Positions 60,213 to 64,000 of a DNA stretch of 64,000 nt are shown one piece after another (positions within the stretch are counted from its first letter, which is position 1; each line of letters opens with the position of its first letter). Origin of the DNA: Desulfovibrio sp. JY. Lineage in GTDB: Bacteria; Desulfobacterota; Desulfovibrionia; Desulfovibrionales; Desulfovibrionaceae. The notes below the pieces were generated by a model, which made no database searches, was not told where the DNA came from, and saw nothing but the letters and a program-made list of their open reading frames with translations. The position numbers were made by a program, and so were the translations under genes. The DNA lies in the NCBI GenBank assembly GCA_021730285.1, contig CP082962.1, forward strand, positions 4,622,983 through 4,686,982, written 5' to 3'.

Positions 60213-60242
60213 CTTATACGTTTGCCGGAGGTTTTTTGTCAC
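60213..60242 (-). promoter_or_regulatory. Candidate promoter of the ECF unit
   Basis: Minus strand GTGACA-N18-TATAAG, 24 bases before the sigma start: a fair sigma-70 match. The same stretch contains TGAC ... CGTA, so autoregulation by the ECF factor itself is also possible. Confidence 0.5.
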
Positions 60243-60307
60243 AAGGATCACGCAAATAATTTGCCAGGAATGCACCAACGTAACGGCGACCGCCAAGGGG
60301 AGGGCAA

Positions 60308-60338
60308 AAAGAAAGCCCCGGGGGGAGGCCCGAGGCTT
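60308..60338 (-). terminator. Minus-strand terminator downstream of SDR gene
   Basis: AAGCCTCGGG pairs with CCCGGGGCTT and is followed on the minus strand by TCTTTTT. It ends the SDR unit. Confidence 0.7.
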
Positions 60339-60359
60339 ATGAAGGAGGATGATCCACAT

Positions 60360-60518
60360 TTAGAACTTCGCCAGCAATACTGTCGCCACGAAGGGGCGGG
60401 CGGTTACACGTGCGCAGGCACTGGGGAGCGCGCTGTGGCGCGGCGCCTGGAACGATTCCAGCGCGGCGCGGCCGCCCCCACCGCCCGCACCGGCGATCAG
60501 CATATGTTTTTCGCGCAT
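60360..60518 (-). CDS. Possible small protein downstream of SDR
   Basis: 52 residues, MREKHMLIAGAGGGGGRAAL ..., beginning eleven bases after the SDR stop and ending before a terminator. No ribosome-binding site of note and no family known. Kept only because of its position. Confidence 0.3.
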   Translation of the reverse strand: MREKHMLIAGAGGGGGRAALESFQAPRHSALPSACARVTARPFVATVLLAKF

Positions 60519-60528
60519 CGTGCGCGCC

Positions 60529-61320
60529 TCACAGGCTGTCCACCACGCCGCCATCAACACGCAAGGCGGCTCCGGTGGTGGCGGAAGCCTGCCTGGAGCA
60601 GACATAGACGATCAGGTTGGCAACTTCCTCAACGTTCGCCATCCTCTGGATAATCGAGGACGGCCGTTGGGCCATGACAAAGGCCTTGCCGACTTCGTCC
60701 AACGAAAGGCCGGTCCTCTCGGTCTCGTCCTGGAGCATGGCGGCAACGCCTTCGGACAGGGTCGGCCCCGGGAGCACCGAATTGACAGTAACACCGGTGC
60801 CGGCCATGCGTTTCGCCAGCCCGCGCGCGACGGCGGTGCAGGCGGTCTTCGTCATGCCGTAATGCACCATGTCCGCCGGGATGTTGAAGGCCGATTCCGA
60901 GGAGAGAAAGACGACGCGGCCCCAGCCCCTGGCCTGCATCCCCGGCAGATAGGCGCGCGACAAGCGAACGCCCGACATGACGTTGACCTCGAAGAAACGG
61001 AGCCATTCGCTGTCGGGCGTCTCGAAGAAATCCCGAGGGCCAAAGATGCCGACGTTGTTGACCAGGATATCGCAGTCCGGTTGTGCCGCGACCAGTTCGT
61101 CGCAGCCTTTCGCCGTGCCCAGATCGCCGGCGAAGCCGAGGACATGGGCGCTGCGCACTGCCGCCTTTATCGCCGCTATCGCGGCGTCCACATCCTGCTG
61201 TTGACGACCGTTGACCAGCACGGTAGCGCCGCATGCCGCCAGCCCTTTCGCCGTCGCCAGCCCGATACCCTTGGTCGAACCGGTTATGATGGCGGTCTTG
61301 CCGCTCAGATCGATCTTCAT
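60529..61320 (-). CDS. Short-chain dehydrogenase/reductase
   Basis: 263 residues, classical SDR: cofactor loop ITGSTKGIGLATA near residue 12, LVNNVGIFGP, catalytic Ser in FLSSESAFN, and YGMTK (Tyr, Lys). C-terminal GAALRVDGG. No substrate is evident from the sequence. ATG 61320 follows AGGAGAATACA. Confidence 0.92.
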   Translation of the reverse strand: MKIDLSGKTAIITGSTKGIGLATAKGLAACGATVLVNGRQQQDVDAAIAAIKAAVRSAHVLGFAGDLGTAKGCDELVAAQPDCDILVNNVGIFGPRDFFETPDSEWLRFFEVNVMSGVRLSRAYLPGMQARGWGRVVFLSSESAFNIPADMVHYGMTKTACTAVARGLAKRMAGTGVTVNSVLPGPTLSEGVAAMLQDETERTGLSLDEVGKAFVMAQRPSSIIQRMANVEEVANLIVYVCSRQASATTGAALRVDGGVVDSL

Positions 61321-61335
61321 TGTATTCTCCTGTGT

Positions 61336-61403
61336 TCAAGCGATCCGTCCGCCGCCGTCAACGTTGACGACGAGGCCATTTACTGGAGCCATTCCCGGGC
61401 ACC
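61336..61403 (-). pseudogene. C-terminal remnant of a second SDR
   Basis: In frame on the minus strand: PGMAPVNGLVVNVDGGGRIA followed by a stop, the usual end of an SDR protein. The upstream part of the gene is missing, so it is a truncated copy ending 16 bases before the intact SDR start. Confidence 0.7.
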
Positions 61404-62192
61404 GTGTCTGCCCCTCTCGACGGACCGTGGCCATTTTCCCAGGTAGGCTTTTTATCGGAGAAAGCAACTAAGGCCATACGCTCCCGTTACCATCGGTGTA
61501 CGACGTACGCGACGGGTGGACCTGGCATTGCGCCCCCCCGGCAAAGCCGGGGGGGCGCAAGCGTGAACCGCTCGACGCGGCTTACGCTTGGAGCCGCCTC
61601 AAGGCGGCTATTTCGTGACCAGCTTTACCTGCTTAAGCCGCTGGTCTTCTTGCTCCTGCCGGCGGGTGTATTCTCGGATTACAACGCCTTACACACAGCG
61701 ATCTCCTTTTTTCCCTTCACTCTTTTTCTGACCCGACTGTTGCGGTGCGCAACGGAGTTGGTGGTCAAAGCCCCTGCCGGACTGCTTCAAGAGCGTTGAA
61801 GACGGTCGCAGTTCCGGGCGAATTTTGGAAATGCCCTGGCGCTGGTCTGGGTACGGTGGTAGGGTCGGGACTATCAAGAAGTATCGAGGGCGGCGCTGGA
61901 AACGGACTGGCGCGCGGCCAAGGCCCAAGAGGGTTACGGCGGCGCCGTTTCGGTTGGCATGCAACGCACCGACGGAAAGGAACATTTCGCAGGGAATGGC
62001 ATCTCTGACGGGAATGTGTCTTTTTGTCATGCGCGCAAATCTGTGGGGCGGAAAAATTGGTGAACGGCTCCCGCCTCGAATGGAGGATTAGCCATACAGG
62101 GCGATGCCGGCTTGGTTCAAGCAAGGAAAAGGCTGGTGGGGATTTATGGCCCGCATGCAACCGCGATAAAACGTACTGAAGGAGGCTGTTCC
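61404..62192. other. Gene-free region, possible mobile-element debris
   Basis: No intact gene in ~790 bases. A perfect hairpin GCGCCCCCCCGGC-AAA-GCCGGGGGGGCGC lies at about 61527-61555, and GCCGCC/GGCGGC near 61592. On the minus strand a fragment reading REYTRRQEQEDQRLKQVKL and a stop looks like the end of a lost protein, perhaps a transposase. Together with the SDR remnant this suggests an old insertion or deletion site. The 3' end leads to the amidohydrolase. Confidence 0.4.
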
Positions 62193-63809
62193 ATGAACCA
62201 ACAGACGACGCCGAAGCTTTTCACCAATGGCAACATCTATCAGGACGCCACCCACCGTGTGGAAAACATTCTCATACAGGACGGCTTGGTCGCGGCCGTC
62301 AACGCCAATCCGTCCGAACACAAAGACGTTGAAGTCGTCGATCTTGCCGGCGCCGCTGTGTACCCTGGTTTTTGCGACAGCCATGTCCACCTGGTCGAAT
62401 CGGCGCTCATGTTCAGCGGCGCGGACCTGCGCGGCAAGGATACCCCGGAAAAGATCGCCCAGGGCGTGGCCGAGGCCATGGCCCGCCATCCGGGCGACGC
62501 GCCTTTTTTTGGCGGGGCCTTCACGGTGACGGACTACGACGCCTGGTCCCTGGCCGACCTGGCCAGGCTGGATGCCGTCACCGGCGACCGCATCGTCCTT
62601 ATCGTCGACGACCTCGGCCATAACATGCTCGCCAATTCCGCGGCCATGGCCAAGGCCGGCATCACCGCGGCCACGCCGGTGCCCTCCGGCGGCAAGGTTG
62701 TCGTCCAGGACGGCAAGCCCACGGGCATGCTGCGCGAAGAAGCCATGACGCTGGCCGGAAACCCGCTCCTCCCGCTTTTCACCGAAGCGATCATTCTTCC
62801 CGGAACCCTTCAATTCATGAATGCCTGGGCCGCGATGGGGTATACGGCCATCGTGGACCTCATGGGCGCGCCCATTGGCCGCGTCAACCATCCGGACATG
62901 TGCCGGGAGATGGAGCGAAAAGGCATCCTGCCGCTGCGCGTCAATTACAACTACACCTTCTTCGGGTTGGATGATCTCGAAGGCGGGCTCGAGGAGCAAG
63001 GCAAGGACACCGACCTCGTCCGTTTCATCGGCAACAAGCTTTTCATCGACGGCGCGTATACCGCCGGCCAGGCCTGGACCACCTGGGCAAACGCCAAAGG
63101 CGGCCACGGACTGCATACGGTCGCCGCCGACGATTCCATGGGCAAAACCCAGAATATCAACCGCATCATCGCCCGCCTGGAGGAAGTCGGACTCAACTGC
63201 CATTACCACATCCAGGGGGACAAGGCCCTGGACGTGACCCTGGACGCCCTGGCGGCCGCGGCAGCCCAAAACGGCGGGCTGCGCTGCGTGCACACGCTCA
63301 TTCACCTGGCCTTTCCCCGCCCCGATCAAATGAAGCGCATCACGACGTTTGGCGGCAAGGTCGTCGCAACCATGCAGCCGGGCTTCTGGCAGGCCGAGGC
63401 AGGGCTGGAGCGCTACTACGGCGATGCGAACAATGCGTCGTATCCCGTCAAGGAAATGATCGAGGCCGGCGTGTCGGTTGGCATGAGCACCGATTTCGGC
63501 GTCTCTCCCCTGGAGTTGAGCGCGCCGACGAAGATCATGAACATCGCCATGGTCGGCGGCGGGGCCTCCCGCACACCGCTTGCCATGCAGGACGTCATTA
63601 CCGGGTTGTCCCAGGGCAGCGCCGCCACCACGGGGAGAAACGATTGCGGCGCGCTGTACCCAGGGAAAAAGGCCGACATGGTGGTCTATGCCAAGGACCT
63701 GTTCGCCATGCCGCCGTCGGAACTGACCAGGGACAACCCCAAGGTCCTGGCGACCTGGATCAGCGGCCGCAAGGTGTTCGACTCCAGCGTGAGCCAAGAC
63801 AAGAAATAG
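62193..63809 (+). CDS. YtcJ-like amidohydrolase
   Basis: 538 residues, metal-dependent hydrolase of the amidohydrolase superfamily: N-terminal beta domain (LFTNGNIYQDATHRVENILI), metal HxH in YPGFCDSHVHLVES near residue 65, further His in NCHYHIQGDKALDV, and an Asp near STDFGVSP. YtcJ relatives act on N-substituted or cyclic amides; the substrate here is unknown. ATG 62193 follows AAGGAGGCTGTTCC. Confidence 0.88.
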   Translation: MNQQTTPKLFTNGNIYQDATHRVENILIQDGLVAAVNANPSEHKDVEVVDLAGAAVYPGFCDSHVHLVESALMFSGADLRGKDTPEKIAQGVAEAMARHPGDAPFFGGAFTVTDYDAWSLADLARLDAVTGDRIVLIVDDLGHNMLANSAAMAKAGITAATPVPSGGKVVVQDGKPTGMLREEAMTLAGNPLLPLFTEAIILPGTLQFMNAWAAMGYTAIVDLMGAPIGRVNHPDMCREMERKGILPLRVNYNYTFFGLDDLEGGLEEQGKDTDLVRFIGNKLFIDGAYTAGQAWTTWANAKGGHGLHTVAADDSMGKTQNINRIIARLEEVGLNCHYHIQGDKALDVTLDALAAAAAQNGGLRCVHTLIHLAFPRPDQMKRITTFGGKVVATMQPGFWQAEAGLERYYGDANNASYPVKEMIEAGVSVGMSTDFGVSPLELSAPTKIMNIAMVGGGASRTPLAMQDVITGLSQGSAATTGRNDCGALYPGKKADMVVYAKDLFAMPPSELTRDNPKVLATWISGRKVFDSSVSQDKK

Positions 63810-64000
63810 CGGGGAGCGTCACTTGTTGCGGGGCGAGGGACGATGGACAGGCCGTCGCCCCGCAAGGGAATCAGTCTTTCGCAGCGCCCTGCAAGGCGCG
63901 AGAAAGAAAGAAGGTTCGCCCTGGGGCCTGCCTGCACCAAGCCTTCCGGCAAGGACAAGGCCCCGCGCCACGCAGCGGACCAGGACCAGGTCGGCGGCTC
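63810..64000. other. Right-end intergenic sequence
   Basis: A perfect 11-bp hairpin (TTGCGGGGCGA at 63826-63836 with TCGCCCCGCAA at 63855-63865) follows the amidohydrolase and may be its terminator, though no T-tract follows. The remaining ~130 bases could hold the 3' end of a minus-strand gene beyond the window, but nothing is recognisable. Confidence 0.4.

Overview
The window is high-GC bacterial chromosome. Its gene content and order point to a sulfate-reducing Desulfovibrionaceae, most like the Solidesulfovibrio/Desulfovibrio magneticus group: two aldehyde ferredoxin oxidoreductases with dedicated ferredoxins, an iron alcohol dehydrogenase with a sigma-54 two-component system, two C_GCAxxG_C_C proteins and a compact dcw cluster. 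This assignment is inference from gene content; no search was run.

Layout. (1) 1-10723: the dcw cell-wall/division cluster on the minus strand, in order mraZ-rsmH-ftsL-ftsI-murE-murF-mraY-murD-ftsW-murG. Most genes overlap by 4-10 bases. mraZ appears to start at a GTG, just downstream of three GTGGK boxes at 10-bp period that look like its own operator. (2) 10724-22947: an HD-GYP protein, a CBS protein, an AT-rich methyltransferase that looks imported, an HD phosphohydrolase, rplM-rpsI, two C_GCAxxG_C_C genes flanking a LysR regulator, a radical SAM protein, purM, a small exported protein and an AmmeMemoRadiSam radical SAM enzyme. (3) 23001-39029: a tRNA-Pro(UGG) carrying an integrated element of about 16 kb, bounded by a 50-bp direct repeat (23030-23079 and 38980-39029). 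The element has a P4-type integrase next to its right end, HicAB, an AlpA-like regulator, a helicase, a primase, an ERCC4 nuclease, a Rha regulator, a second tyrosine recombinase and many small genes of unknown function. It shows no capsid, tail or terminase genes, so it resembles a phage satellite or replicating genomic island. An iteron-like array lies inside the 3' end of the helicase gene and a second repeat cluster lies upstream of alpA.

(4) 39030-51092: aldehyde/alcohol metabolism. Two ferredoxin+AOR pairs (one followed by a B12-binding radical SAM gene) each have a near-consensus sigma-54 promoter and, about 160-165 bp upstream, a CGGGTCA-N3-TGACCCG-type palindrome. A PAS histidine kinase and an NtrC-type regulator sit in an operon with the iron alcohol dehydrogenase, divergent from the second AOR pair. 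The simplest reading is one sigma-54 regulon. (5) 51166-57653: a 6.2-kb module between two 141-bp direct repeats. It holds two divergent operons: a GNAT-like protein plus a HisC-like aminotransferase, and a PP-loop ATPase plus a ThiF/E1-like enzyme plus a second GNAT-like protein. It looks like an undescribed small-molecule or peptide-tailoring pathway and is my best candidate for a new system. (6) 57574-60242: a small exported protein, then an ECF sigma factor, a membrane protein with a periplasmic glycogen-binding (CBM48) domain in the anti-sigma position, and a secreted protein with a long Gly/Ser tail. (7) 60243-64000: an SDR oxidoreductase, debris of a second SDR and possible mobile DNA, and a YtcJ-like amidohydrolase.
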